Positions 1 through 6,294 of a stretch of 6,651 bases of DNA are shown here, in pieces; within the stretch, counting starts at the first letter, position 1, and each line of letters opens with the position of its first letter. A program made the position numbers and the translations under genes. The stretch is from Lachnospiraceae bacterium UBA7225 (lineage in GTDB: Bacteria > Bacillota > Clostridia > Lachnospirales > Lachnospiraceae): the NCBI GenBank assembly GCA_002473385.1, contig DKTR01000019.1:1-6651 (forward strand), in the 5' to 3' direction. The notes under the pieces are model-generated. The model was not told the DNA's origin. It did no database searches and saw only the letters and a list, made by a program, of their open reading frames with translations.

Positions 1-116
1 ATTTTTTTATATTATATAATATGCAGTAGCAGATGTAAAGGGGTATATGAAAAAAGCAGTCATTTCCGGGACAATGTGCGCTATATAAAACTTTTATTAA
101 ATTTCAGCGAAGAGTC

Positions 117-145
117 TTGATTATTTATATATATGGTAATAAAAT
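117..145 (+). promoter_or_regulatory. Probable sigma-A promoter of the ABC exporter operon
   Basis: A -35-like TTGATT (117-122) and a -10-like TAAAAT (140-145) are separated by exactly 17 bases in a very AT-rich stretch. Transcription would begin near 152 and give a leader of about 35 bases before the start codon at 188. Two small inverted repeats surround it: AAGA-G-TCTT at 110-118, just overlapping the -35 box, and CGAAGA (108-113) paired with TCTTCG (152-157). They could be an operator, since exporters of this type are often controlled by MarR- or TetR-like repressors, but no regulator gene lies in the window and they may be chance. The call rests on sequence match only. Confidence 0.55.
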
Positions 146-173
146 TTATTATCTTCGTTTTACAATAAAAAGT

Positions 174-180
174 AAGGGGA
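174..180 (+). promoter_or_regulatory. Ribosome binding site that decides the start of the first ABC gene
   Basis: The purine run AAGGGGA lies just upstream of two in-frame ATG codons, at 182 and 188. Its last G is only two bases from the ATG at 182, too close for initiation, but eight bases from the ATG at 188. The second ATG is therefore the better start. Confidence 0.6.
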
Positions 181-187
181 AATGGTA

Positions 188-2350
188 ATGCTGAAATTGG
201 TAAAGTATATGAAAAGGTCGGCAGGCTATATGGTGCTGATTGTGCTGCTGCTTTTTTTGCAGGCGTACTGCGACTTGTCGCTGCCCGCCTATACCTCCGA
301 CATTATTAACGTCGGAATCCAGCAGAAGGGGATCGAGGACGGTGTGCCGGAGCAGATCAGCGGGCAGTCGTTTGAGCGGCTGCTGTTATTTCTGGATGAA
401 CAGCAGCAGGAGCAGGTAAAGGCTGTTTACCAGGAGGCGGGAGATGCATGGTATCTGCAGGAAATCAGTAAAGAGGATCGGCAGGAGCTGAATGAAGTCC
501 TGGGACCGGCGGAGGTTACGCTGGTGAGCCTCACGCAGTCGGAGGAGATGACGGCGGCTATTAAAGAACAGATGAATCTGCCCAGGGACGCTGATTTGTT
601 TGCGGTGATTGCAGCGCTTCCTTCCCAGATGCGGGAGCAGATGCTTGCCGGTGTCAGCGGTCAGACGGAGCAGATGCCGGATTCGATTATCACGCAGATG
701 GCGGTGAGCTTTGTGCAGAGCGAGTATGACCGTCTGGGCGAGAACATGGACACCATGCAGATGCAGTATCTTCTGTTTACCGGGCTGAAGATGCTTGCGC
801 TGGCATTTTTGGGCATGGCGGCGGCAATTAGCGTTACGTTTTTGTCGGCACGCGTGGCTGCTACTATCGGTCACGATCTGCGCGCGGTGGTGTACCGTAA
901 AGTGATCGGATTTTCGAACGCGGAATTCAATCAGTTTTCCACCGCGTCGCTGATTACCCGCAGTACGAATGATATCCAGCAGGTGCAGCTTCTGATGGTA
1001 ATGTTTTTCCGTATTGTCTGCTATGCGCCGATCCTTGGCATTGGCGGCGTACTGAAGGTGCTGGGAACGGATGTTTCCATGAGCTGGATCATTGGTCTGG
1101 CGATGGTGTTGATTGTACTGGTGGTGTTTATACTGTTTAAGGTTGCTATGCCGCGCTTTAAAAAGCTGCAGACGCTGATCGACCGCCTGAATCTGGTGAC
1201 AAGGGAAATTCTGACCGGTATTTTGGTCATTCGTGCGTTCAGCCGTGAGAAGTTTGAGGAAGAACGTTTTGAAGACGCGAACAGCGATCTGATGAAGACA
1301 AATTTGTTTGTTAACCGCTGTATGACCTTTATGATGCCGGTGATGATGCTGATTATGAACGGCGCTACGGTGCTGATTGTCTACAACGGTGCCCACGCGA
1401 TCGATAATGGGAGCATGCAGGTGGGTGACATGATGGCGTTTATCCAGTATGCTATGCAGATTATTATGTCATTCTTGATGATAACAATGCTCTCCATCAT
1501 GCTGCCGCGGGCAAGCGTGTCCGGAAAGCGTATCAGTGAGATCCTTGAAACCCGGGAGACGATTCATGATCCGGAACGTCCGCGCACGCCGAATGTGTCG
1601 GTGAAGGGAAGGGTAGAGTTTGATCATGTTTCCTTTGCCTACCCGGATGCGGAAGAAGAGGTGCTGTCGGATATTCATTTTACGGCAGAAAAGGGCGAGA
1701 CGGTCGCAATTATTGGAAGTACCGGAAGCGGGAAGAGCACGCTGGTAAATCTGATCCCGCGTTTTTATGATGTGACGAAGGGCGAGATAAGGCTGGACGG
1801 CGTGGACATCCGCAAAATGTCACAGGAGGATGTGAGAAGCCGTCTTGGCTACGTGCCGCAGAAGGGCGTACTGTTTTCAGGAACCATTGCTTCCAACATC
1901 CGCTATGGCAGACCGGATGCCCCGGCAGAAGATGTGGAAAGAGCGGCGCAGATTGCGCAGGCGGAGGAATTTATCAGGGAGAAACCGGATGGCTATGATT
2001 CGCCGATTGCGCAGGGCGGAACCAACGTATCCGGCGGGCAGAAGCAGCGCCTGTCGATTGCGCGGGCAATTGAAAAGAACCCGGAGATTCTTATTTTTGA
2101 CGACAGCTTTTCCGCTCTGGATTATAAAACGGATGTGGCTGTGCGCAAGGCACTGCGGGAAGCGACGGCGGAGACAACCACAATTATAGTAGCGCAGCGT
2201 ATCAGCACGATCCTTCATGCTGACAAAATCATTGTTCTTGATGAGGGCCATATGGCAGGCATGGGTACGCATCGGGAGCTGCTGGAAAATTGTGAGGTTT
2301 ACCGGCAGATTGCCGAGTCACAGCTTTCAAAGGAGGAGTTGGCGGGATGA
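188..2350 (+). CDS. Heterodimeric ABC exporter, subunit with degenerate Walker B and large ectodomain insert
   Basis: A 720-residue half-transporter with fused membrane and nucleotide-binding domains, expected to pump drugs, lipids or peptides out of the cell together with the next gene's product. Predicted membrane segments lie near residues 13-35, 194-218, 270-292, 297-318, 378-400 and 414-438. Residues about 44-191, between TM1 and TM2, form a hydrophilic, Gln/Met/Glu-rich region outside the membrane; half-transporters are usually about 580 residues, so this insert explains the extra length. The ATPase has an A-loop Tyr485, Walker A GSTGSGKST (510-518), Q-loop Gln558, a canonical signature VSGGQ (614-618), Walker B ILIFDD (634-639) and D-loop SALD. 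Asp639 replaces the catalytic Glu and Gln670 replaces the switch His, so this subunit's own Walker A/B site should be a weak, degenerate site. This is the pattern of TM287-, LmrC- and BmrC/D-type heterodimers. Substrate is unknown. The start at 188 is chosen over 182 for ribosome binding site spacing. Confidence 0.95.
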   Translation: MLKLVKYMKRSAGYMVLIVLLLFLQAYCDLSLPAYTSDIINVGIQQKGIEDGVPEQISGQSFERLLLFLDEQQQEQVKAVYQEAGDAWYLQEISKEDRQELNEVLGPAEVTLVSLTQSEEMTAAIKEQMNLPRDADLFAVIAALPSQMREQMLAGVSGQTEQMPDSIITQMAVSFVQSEYDRLGENMDTMQMQYLLFTGLKMLALAFLGMAAAISVTFLSARVAATIGHDLRAVVYRKVIGFSNAEFNQFSTASLITRSTNDIQQVQLLMVMFFRIVCYAPILGIGGVLKVLGTDVSMSWIIGLAMVLIVLVVFILFKVAMPRFKKLQTLIDRLNLVTREILTGILVIRAFSREKFEEERFEDANSDLMKTNLFVNRCMTFMMPVMMLIMNGATVLIVYNGAHAIDNGSMQVGDMMAFIQYAMQIIMSFLMITMLSIMLPRASVSGKRISEILETRETIHDPERPRTPNVSVKGRVEFDHVSFAYPDAEEEVLSDIHFTAEKGETVAIIGSTGSGKSTLVNLIPRFYDVTKGEIRLDGVDIRKMSQEDVRSRLGYVPQKGVLFSGTIASNIRYGRPDAPAEDVERAAQIAQAEEFIREKPDGYDSPIAQGGTNVSGGQKQRLSIARAIEKNPEILIFDDSFSALDYKTDVAVRKALREATAETTTIIVAQRISTILHADKIIVLDEGHMAGMGTHRELLENCEVYRQIAESQLSKEELAG

Positions 2351-4173
2351 GTGAGCAGAGAAGACCAGGAATGCATGGACCCCGCAGAATGGGGAATGAA
2401 AAGGCAAAGGACTTTGGCGGGACGATGTCGAAGCTCCTTTCGTACATGAAGCGTTATCGTCTCCGCTTTTTGACAATGCTGGTGTTTGCTGTGGCGGGCA
2501 CTTTGTTTAGTATTATCGGACCAAGGATTCTCGGTAAGGCGACAACGGAGCTGTTTAACGGGCTTGTCGCGAAAATCCAGGGAACAGGTTCGATTGACTT
2601 TGGAAAGATTACCACGATTCTTGCGGGGCTGATGTGCCTGTATGCGGCGAGTGCTTTGTTTTCATTTGTACAGGGTTATGTGATGAGCGGTATTTCTAAT
2701 GACGTTTCCTACAGTCTGCGAAAGGAAATTTCGCAGAAAATGAACCGGATGCCGCTGAGTTATTTTGAGAGCCGCACAAACGGCGAGATTCTGTCGCGTG
2801 TCACGAACGATGTGGATACGCTGCAGCAGAGCCTGAACCAGAGCTTTACACAGCTCATTACCTCCGCGACAACGATTATCGGCGTTCTGGTGATGATGCT
2901 GAGCATCAATGTCTGGATGACGCTTTGCGCACTGCTGATCCTGCCGGTTTCCATGGGAATTATCGGGCAGGTGATGAAGCGTTCACAGAAATATTTTCAG
3001 AGGCAGCAGGCATATCTGGGCGAGGTGAATGGTCAGATTGAGGAGGTTTACGGCGGACACAATATTGTGAAAGCTTTTAATAAAGAGGAAGATGTGATCA
3101 GTGTCTTTGAGGAGACAAACAGGAAGTTGTACGATTCCGCATGGAAGTCGCAGTTTTTCTCCGGCATGATGATGCCGGTCATGCAGTTTGTCGGCAATCT
3201 GGGGTATGTGATGGTGGCGCTGCTCGGAGGCTTCTTTGCCATCCGCGGTGCAATTGAGGTGGGCGATATTCAGTCGTTTTTCCAGTATATCCGTAATTTC
3301 ACGCAGCCGATCCAGCAGCTTGCGCAGGTAACAAATATGCTGCAGTCGACGGCGGCGGCTTCAGAGCGGGTGTTTGAATTCCTGGAAGAGGAGGAAGAAC
3401 AGCAGATTGTCGAACATCCGGTGGATAGAACAGGTTTAAAGGGAAATGTGGAATTTGAGCACGTATCGTTTGGTTATCAGCCGGATAAGATTATCGTGCA
3501 TGATTTTTCAGCGAATATTAAGGATGGGCAGAAAATTGCTATTGTTGGACCGACTGGTGCGGGCAAGACTACGATGGTAAAGCTGCTGATGCGTTTCTAC
3601 GATGTAAACAGCGGTTCCATCAGGGTCGACGGGCACGATCTGCGGGACTTTAACCGCAGTGAACTGCGGGAGATGTTCGGTATGGTTCTGCAGGATACCT
3701 GGCTATTCTCCGGTACCATCATGGAAAATATCCGTTACGGCAGACTGGATGCCACTGACGAGGAGGTTATCGCGGCGGCGAAGGCAGCCCATATCCATAA
3801 ATTCATTATGACGCAGCCGGGCGGTTACCAGATGGTGCTGAATGAGGAAACCAATAATATTTCACAGGGGCAGAAACAGCTTCTCACCATCGCGAGGGCA
3901 ATTCTGGCGGATAACCAGATCCTCATTCTCGACGAGGCAACATCCTCCGTCGACACCCGTACTGAGGAGCGCATCCAGAAGGCAATGGATAACCTCATGA
4001 AGGGACGTACCAGCTTCGTCATTGCCCACCGTCTCTCCACCATCCGTGATGCCGATCTTATTCTTGTCATGAAAGACGGCGACATCATCGAACAGGGCAA
4101 TCACGAGCAGCTCATGCAGAAAGGCGGCTTCTACGCCAACCTCTACAACAGTCAATTTGAAAAAGCGGTATAG
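2347..4173 (+). CDS. Heterodimeric ABC exporter, partner subunit with catalytic Walker B
   Basis: A 608-residue half-transporter. Its ATG overlaps the stop of the upstream gene (ATGA) with AGGAGGAG at 2331-2338, so the two are translationally coupled and should be made in equal amounts. A basic, Gly/Arg/Met-containing cytoplasmic tail of about 30 residues precedes six membrane segments (near 39-60, 88-112, 168-187, 190-208, 275-298 and 308-330). The ATPase has Walker A GPTGAGKTT (401-409), Q-loop Gln449, signature ISQGQ (505-509) instead of LSGGQ, Walker B ILILDE (525-530) with catalytic Glu530, and switch His561. The degenerate signature pairs with the upstream protein's degenerate Walker B site, while this protein's intact Walker A/B pairs with the upstream protein's intact signature, leaving one hydrolytic site per dimer. 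Membership of the multidrug/lipid exporter group is certain; the cargo is not. Codon choice changes in the last 290 bases (see findings). Confidence 0.95.
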   Translation: MSEQRRPGMHGPRRMGNEKAKDFGGTMSKLLSYMKRYRLRFLTMLVFAVAGTLFSIIGPRILGKATTELFNGLVAKIQGTGSIDFGKITTILAGLMCLYAASALFSFVQGYVMSGISNDVSYSLRKEISQKMNRMPLSYFESRTNGEILSRVTNDVDTLQQSLNQSFTQLITSATTIIGVLVMMLSINVWMTLCALLILPVSMGIIGQVMKRSQKYFQRQQAYLGEVNGQIEEVYGGHNIVKAFNKEEDVISVFEETNRKLYDSAWKSQFFSGMMMPVMQFVGNLGYVMVALLGGFFAIRGAIEVGDIQSFFQYIRNFTQPIQQLAQVTNMLQSTAAASERVFEFLEEEEEQQIVEHPVDRTGLKGNVEFEHVSFGYQPDKIIVHDFSANIKDGQKIAIVGPTGAGKTTMVKLLMRFYDVNSGSIRVDGHDLRDFNRSELREMFGMVLQDTWLFSGTIMENIRYGRLDATDEEVIAAAKAAHIHKFIMTQPGGYQMVLNEETNNISQGQKQLLTIARAILADNQILILDEATSSVDTRTEERIQKAMDNLMKGRTSFVIAHRLSTIRDADLILVMKDGDIIEQGNHEQLMQKGGFYANLYNSQFEKAV

Positions 4174-4179
4174 CCGTGC

Positions 4180-4242
4180 AAAAAGCCAGCACAAATTTGC
4201 GTGGGAGCTTGCTCACAAAGCAAATTTTGTGCTGAGCTTTTT
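4180..4242 (+). terminator. Long intrinsic terminator after the ABC operon
   Basis: It starts seven bases after the stop codon. AAAAAGC (4180-4186) pairs with GCTTTTT (4236-4242), AGCACAAA (4188-4195) with TTTGTGCT (4226-4233), and TTTGC (4196-4200) with GCAAA (4220-4224), leaving a small apical hairpin around GAGC/GCTC. The right arm ends in five T. Because the left arm begins with an A-run, the structure could also terminate transcription coming from the other side, although no gene on the minus strand is near. The outer pairs are AT-rich, so efficiency is uncertain. Confidence 0.8.
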
Positions 4243-4253
4243 ATAGGGCGCTC

Positions 4254-4294
4254 GCCCACACCGAGATGGAGCGAAGCGGAATCGAGGTGAGGGC
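4254..4294. repeat. Palindrome A of the intergenic array
   Basis: Positions 4254-4267 pair with 4281-4294 in 11 of 14 positions. The mismatches are one A-A and a tandem GA/GA pair, which as RNA could form sheared G-A pairs. The loop of 13 bases (4268-4280) is purine-rich (GGAGCGAAGCGGA). Confidence 0.5.
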
Positions 4295-4323
4295 TGCTGC
4301 TCACTCCGTTCACAGCAGTATTC

Positions 4324-4362
4324 GCAAATCCATTTAAAATTCGCTTCGCGAATGGGATTTGC
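4324..4362. repeat. Palindrome C of the intergenic array
   Basis: GCAAATCC (4324-4331) pairs with GGATTTGC (4355-4362), and inside it ATTCGC (4339-4344) pairs with GCGAAT (4348-4353) across a TTC loop. The left side has a seven-base bulge (ATTTAAA) and the right side a single G. A second ATTCGC at 4320-4325 could compete for the same partner. Confidence 0.55.
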
Positions 4363-4363
4363 T

Positions 4364-4424
4364 CACCCTTGAATCATGTTTTCACGCCTCAGACAGCAAG
4401 TGTCTGAGGCTGATCTGAAGGGTG
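4364..4424. repeat. Palindrome D of the intergenic array, 21 paired bases
   Basis: A perfect 10-bp stem, GCCTCAGACA (4386-4395) with TGTCTGAGGC (4401-4410) around a five-base loop, sits inside ATCA/TGAT (4373-4376 with 4411-4414) and CACCCTT/AAGGGTG (4364-4370 with 4418-4424). A nine-base bulge is on the left side only. No T-run follows, so it is not an intrinsic terminator. Confidence 0.6.
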
Positions 4425-4481
4425 TTGGTGAGCACAATATCCGAAGCCGGAAAGGGCAGGGCGCTCGCAGGGAAATAAATA

Positions 4482-4510
4482 TTGATATTTTCTGATAATT
4501 TTATTATACT
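4482..4510 (+). promoter_or_regulatory. Probable promoter of the nitrite/sulfite reductase gene
   Basis: TTGATA (4482-4487) and TATACT (4505-4510) are separated by exactly 17 bases, a near-consensus sigma-A promoter. Transcription should begin near 4516-4518, giving a leader of about 72 bases. The spacer and -10 carry a small inverted repeat ATAAT-TTT-ATTAT (4495-4507), which could be an operator but is weak evidence in such AT-rich DNA. No clear FNR-, Rex- or Fur-type site was recognised. Confidence 0.7.
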
Positions 4511-4519
4511 AATGAGAAA

Positions 4520-4553
4520 TCAAATACTCCGCTGCAAGCAACGGAGTATTTGA
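4520..4553 (+). promoter_or_regulatory. Perfect 12-bp stem-loop at the 5' end of the reductase mRNA
   Basis: Bases 4520-4531 (TCAAATACTCCG) are the exact reverse complement of 4542-4553, around a ten-base loop. The stem starts about three bases after the predicted transcription start and ends 35 bases before the start codon. It lacks a following T-run, so it is not a simple terminator. It could protect the 5' end of the mRNA, act as a binding site for a regulator at the DNA level, or take part in leader control. It matches no riboswitch class that I recognise. Confidence 0.6.
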
Positions 4554-4575
4554 CCCTCACGGGAATAAACTTTTT

Positions 4576-4581
4576 AGGAGA
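4576..4581 (+). promoter_or_regulatory. Ribosome binding site that decides the reductase start
   Basis: AGGAGA lies seven bases upstream of the ATG at 4589. An in-frame TTG at 4550 would lengthen the protein by 13 residues, but it lies inside the right arm of the leader stem-loop and has no ribosome binding site. The ATG at 4589 is therefore preferred. Confidence 0.8.
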
Positions 4582-4588
4582 GACCTAT

Positions 4589-6127
4589 ATGGAAAAATTG
4601 ATGCGGGAATTCAGGGAAGACCTGTCAGAGTTCCGGGATATGACAGAAAAGTTCTATGCAAAAGAAGTGAGCGTAAAGGAATATAAGGGCTTTTCCGGAG
4701 GCTTTGGCAGCTATGCGCAGAGAGGCGGAGAGGCAAGTATGCTCCGGTTGCGGATACCCGGTGGGAGGCTGACGAAAGAAAAGCTGAAATTTGTTGCGGA
4801 CGCTATTTCGGAATATGGAGTAGAAAAGGTACATTTCACGACCTGCCAGACAATCCAGTTTCATGATCTGACTGCAGCAGTTGTCTGCAAAATCATGGAA
4901 AAAGCAATGGATGCAGGGATCGTAACCAGAGGCGGCGGAGGAGATTTCCCAAGAAATGTGATGGTTTCACCTCTGTCCGGAGTTGAGCAGGGAGAATATT
5001 TTGACGTGCTTCCTTATGCGGAGGCGGCTTCCGATTACCTTATGGGTTTCATCAAGACCGTAAAGATGCCGAGAAAGCTGAAGGTGGGCTTCTCCAACTC
5101 TCCGGCGAACGAAACGCATGCGACCTTCCGTGATCTTGGCTTTACGGCAAAAGAGAACGGCACTTTTGATGTATACAGCGCAGGCGGTCTTGGAAATAAT
5201 CCGCGCATGGGCGTGAAGGTTGCACAGCAGGTGCAGCCGTCTGAAATCCTGTATCATATCAAAGCGATGGTAAACACCTTTGTGGCACACGGCAACTACA
5301 AGAACCGCGGAAAGGCCAGAACACGCTACATGCAGGAGAGCCTGGGTGTGGACGGCTACAGAGCAGCTTATCTTGAAAAATTAGAGGAAGTAAAAAAGAA
5401 CGAAAAGCTGGATATCACGGTGCCGGAAGAGCCGGTCACAAAGCGCGGAAATGGCACGGTGATTTCCGATAAGCGTGCGATTGCACAAAAACAGGACGGG
5501 CTTTATGCGGTTGCTTACCATCCGATTGGCGGTATTCCGGCAGTGACGAAGTTCGCAGAGTTTTATGAGACAATTAAGGATATGGAGGCGGCCGAGGTGC
5601 GCATTGCGCCGGACGAGACCATCTATATTATCAATCTGAATGGAGATGAGGCGAAAGCAGTTCTGGCTGTGACAGACGATGGCGCGAAAAATCTTTTTGA
5701 GACATCCGTATCCTGTATCGGAGCAGCTATCTGTCAGATCGGTCTGCGCGATTCCCAGGGAGCGCTGCGCCAGATTATTGAGGAAGTGAGAAAGTATGAT
5801 TTTGCGGATGGCGTACTTCCGAGAATCCATATTTCAGGCTGTACTTCATCCTGCGGTACGCATCAGATCGGTACACTCGGTTTCCACGGCGGAGCAAAGC
5901 GCGTGGATGGCGTGATGGAACCGGCGTTCACCTTCCATGTAAACGGAAGTGATACAGAGGGCGGGGAGCGCTTTGGTGAGCAGTGGGGTATGATGCTTCA
6001 GAAGAATATGCCGGCATTTTTCGTGGAGCTTGGACAGGCAGTCCGGGCGGAGGGGACAACCTTCGATGAGTGGTTTGCGAAAAATCCGGATGCATTGAAG
6101 GAAATTGCCGGAAAGTATTTGTGCTAA
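4589..6127 (+). CDS. Siroheme/[4Fe-4S] nitrite/sulfite reductase
   Basis: A 512-residue cytoplasmic enzyme of the hemoprotein nitrite/sulfite reductase family, which carries out the six-electron reduction of nitrite to ammonia or sulfite to sulfide. It shows the two-fold repeat of the family: a ferredoxin-like half domain (about 45-110), a first catalytic-fold domain (115-255), a second half domain (300-370) and the cofactor-bearing domain (375-500). Cluster ligands are CX5C at Cys376/Cys382 and CX3C at Cys418/Cys422; Cys422 should bridge the cluster to the siroheme iron. Basic residues that hold siroheme and anion are present in the expected motifs: Arg53/Arg55 before PGG, QTIQFH (87-92), Arg122 in PRNV, and PRKLK (161-165) with Lys163 and Lys165, matching E. 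coli sulfite reductase Lys215/Lys217. There is no flavin or ferredoxin domain, so electrons must come from a separate donor, probably ferredoxin. Nitrite versus sulfite cannot be decided. It is monocistronic, with its own promoter and terminator, and no siroheme-synthesis or sulfate-uptake gene is in the window. Confidence 0.93.
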   Translation: MEKLMREFREDLSEFRDMTEKFYAKEVSVKEYKGFSGGFGSYAQRGGEASMLRLRIPGGRLTKEKLKFVADAISEYGVEKVHFTTCQTIQFHDLTAAVVCKIMEKAMDAGIVTRGGGGDFPRNVMVSPLSGVEQGEYFDVLPYAEAASDYLMGFIKTVKMPRKLKVGFSNSPANETHATFRDLGFTAKENGTFDVYSAGGLGNNPRMGVKVAQQVQPSEILYHIKAMVNTFVAHGNYKNRGKARTRYMQESLGVDGYRAAYLEKLEEVKKNEKLDITVPEEPVTKRGNGTVISDKRAIAQKQDGLYAVAYHPIGGIPAVTKFAEFYETIKDMEAAEVRIAPDETIYIINLNGDEAKAVLAVTDDGAKNLFETSVSCIGAAICQIGLRDSQGALRQIIEEVRKYDFADGVLPRIHISGCTSSCGTHQIGTLGFHGGAKRVDGVMEPAFTFHVNGSDTEGGERFGEQWGMMLQKNMPAFFVELGQAVRAEGTTFDEWFAKNPDALKEIAGKYLC

Positions 6128-6152
6128 TTGTATATGGCATAAAAAGTTATTT

Positions 6153-6192
6153 AAGAACGATAGCTGCACCCGTAAGGGTGCAGTTCTTTTTT
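6153..6192 (+). terminator. Intrinsic terminator after the reductase gene
   Basis: CTGCACCC (6164-6171) pairs perfectly with GGGTGCAG (6176-6183) across a GTAA tetraloop (GNRA type). AAGAA (6153-6157) can extend it with TTCTT (6184-6188) over a six-base bulge, and six T at 6187-6192 follow. It lies 25 bases after the stop codon. Confidence 0.9.
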
Positions 6193-6238
6193 AACATTCT
6201 TTTCGTGGTTTTCTTACATTTATCGTTGGTTTGTCGTA

Positions 6239-6267
6239 TTGAGACGAAAAAGCAGGAATGCTATACT
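6239..6267 (+). promoter_or_regulatory. Extended -10 promoter of the sugar permease gene
   Basis: TTGAGA (6239-6244) and TATACT (6262-6267) are 17 bases apart, and TG at 6259-6260 makes an extended -10. Transcription would start near 6274, about 20 bases before the start codon. TCGT/ACGA (6234-6237 with 6243-6246) forms a small inverted repeat over the -35 box, of doubtful meaning. Having its own promoter indicates that this gene starts a new transcription unit. Confidence 0.7.
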
Positions 6268-6280
6268 TTTTATACAAACA

Positions 6281-6288
6281 AGGGAGGG
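6281..6288 (+). promoter_or_regulatory. Ribosome binding site that decides the permease start
   Basis: AGGGAGGG is directly followed by an ATG at 6289 and, six bases further, by an in-frame ATG at 6295. Only the second has workable spacing, so 6295 is taken as the start. Confidence 0.75.
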
Positions 6289-6294
6289 ATGAGC

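Larger units (their letters stand above)
4245..4468. repeat. Dense palindromic intergenic repeat element (REP/MITE-like), non-coding
   Basis: Between the ABC terminator and the next promoter are about 225 bases without a credible reading frame. An 11-base direct repeat, AGGGCGCTCGC, marks both ends (4245-4255 and 4458-4468). Inside are at least four consecutive imperfect palindromes: 4254-4294, 4294-4318 (CTGCTG/CAGCAG), 4324-4362 and 4364-4424. The hexamer GCTCAC recurs (4299-4304 and 4361-4366, and also 4211-4216 in the terminator just upstream), with its complement GTGAGC at 4428-4433. Having many short palindromes outside the flanking transcription units fits a repeated extragenic palindrome cluster or a small non-autonomous mobile element. 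There is no transposase. A structured RNA cannot be excluded, but no promoter for one is evident. That it is repeated elsewhere in the genome is inference. Confidence 0.5.

Noticed and set aside
386..1396. 336-codon open frame on the minus strand
   Set aside because: It lies wholly inside the first ABC gene. Its translation is full of His, Gln and Arg with no recognisable domain, as expected for the antisense of a hydrophobic membrane protein gene.
3862..4194. Minus-strand frame overlapping the end of the second ABC gene
   Set aside because: It covers the conserved Walker B and switch region in antisense, has no recognisable product and starts inside the terminator hairpin.
4364..4424. Intrinsic terminator at palindrome D
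   Set aside because: The stem is strong but no T-run follows on either strand; the ABC operon already has a terminator at 4180-4242.
4245..4468. CRISPR array
   Set aside because: The repeats here are palindromes of different sequence, not a single repeat with equal spacers, and no cas gene is present.
4550..4588. TTG-initiated 13-residue extension of the reductase
   Set aside because: No ribosome binding site precedes the TTG, which lies in a strong stem; the ATG at 4589 has AGGAGA at the right distance.
4517..4588. Known riboswitch or T-box in the reductase leader
   Set aside because: The leader is only about 72 bases with one simple hairpin; none of the conserved cores of the SAM, cobalamin or T-box classes is visible.
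5381..5830. 149-codon minus-strand frame within the reductase gene
   Set aside because: Antisense shadow of a well-conserved enzyme; no domain, no ribosome binding site, no terminator for it.
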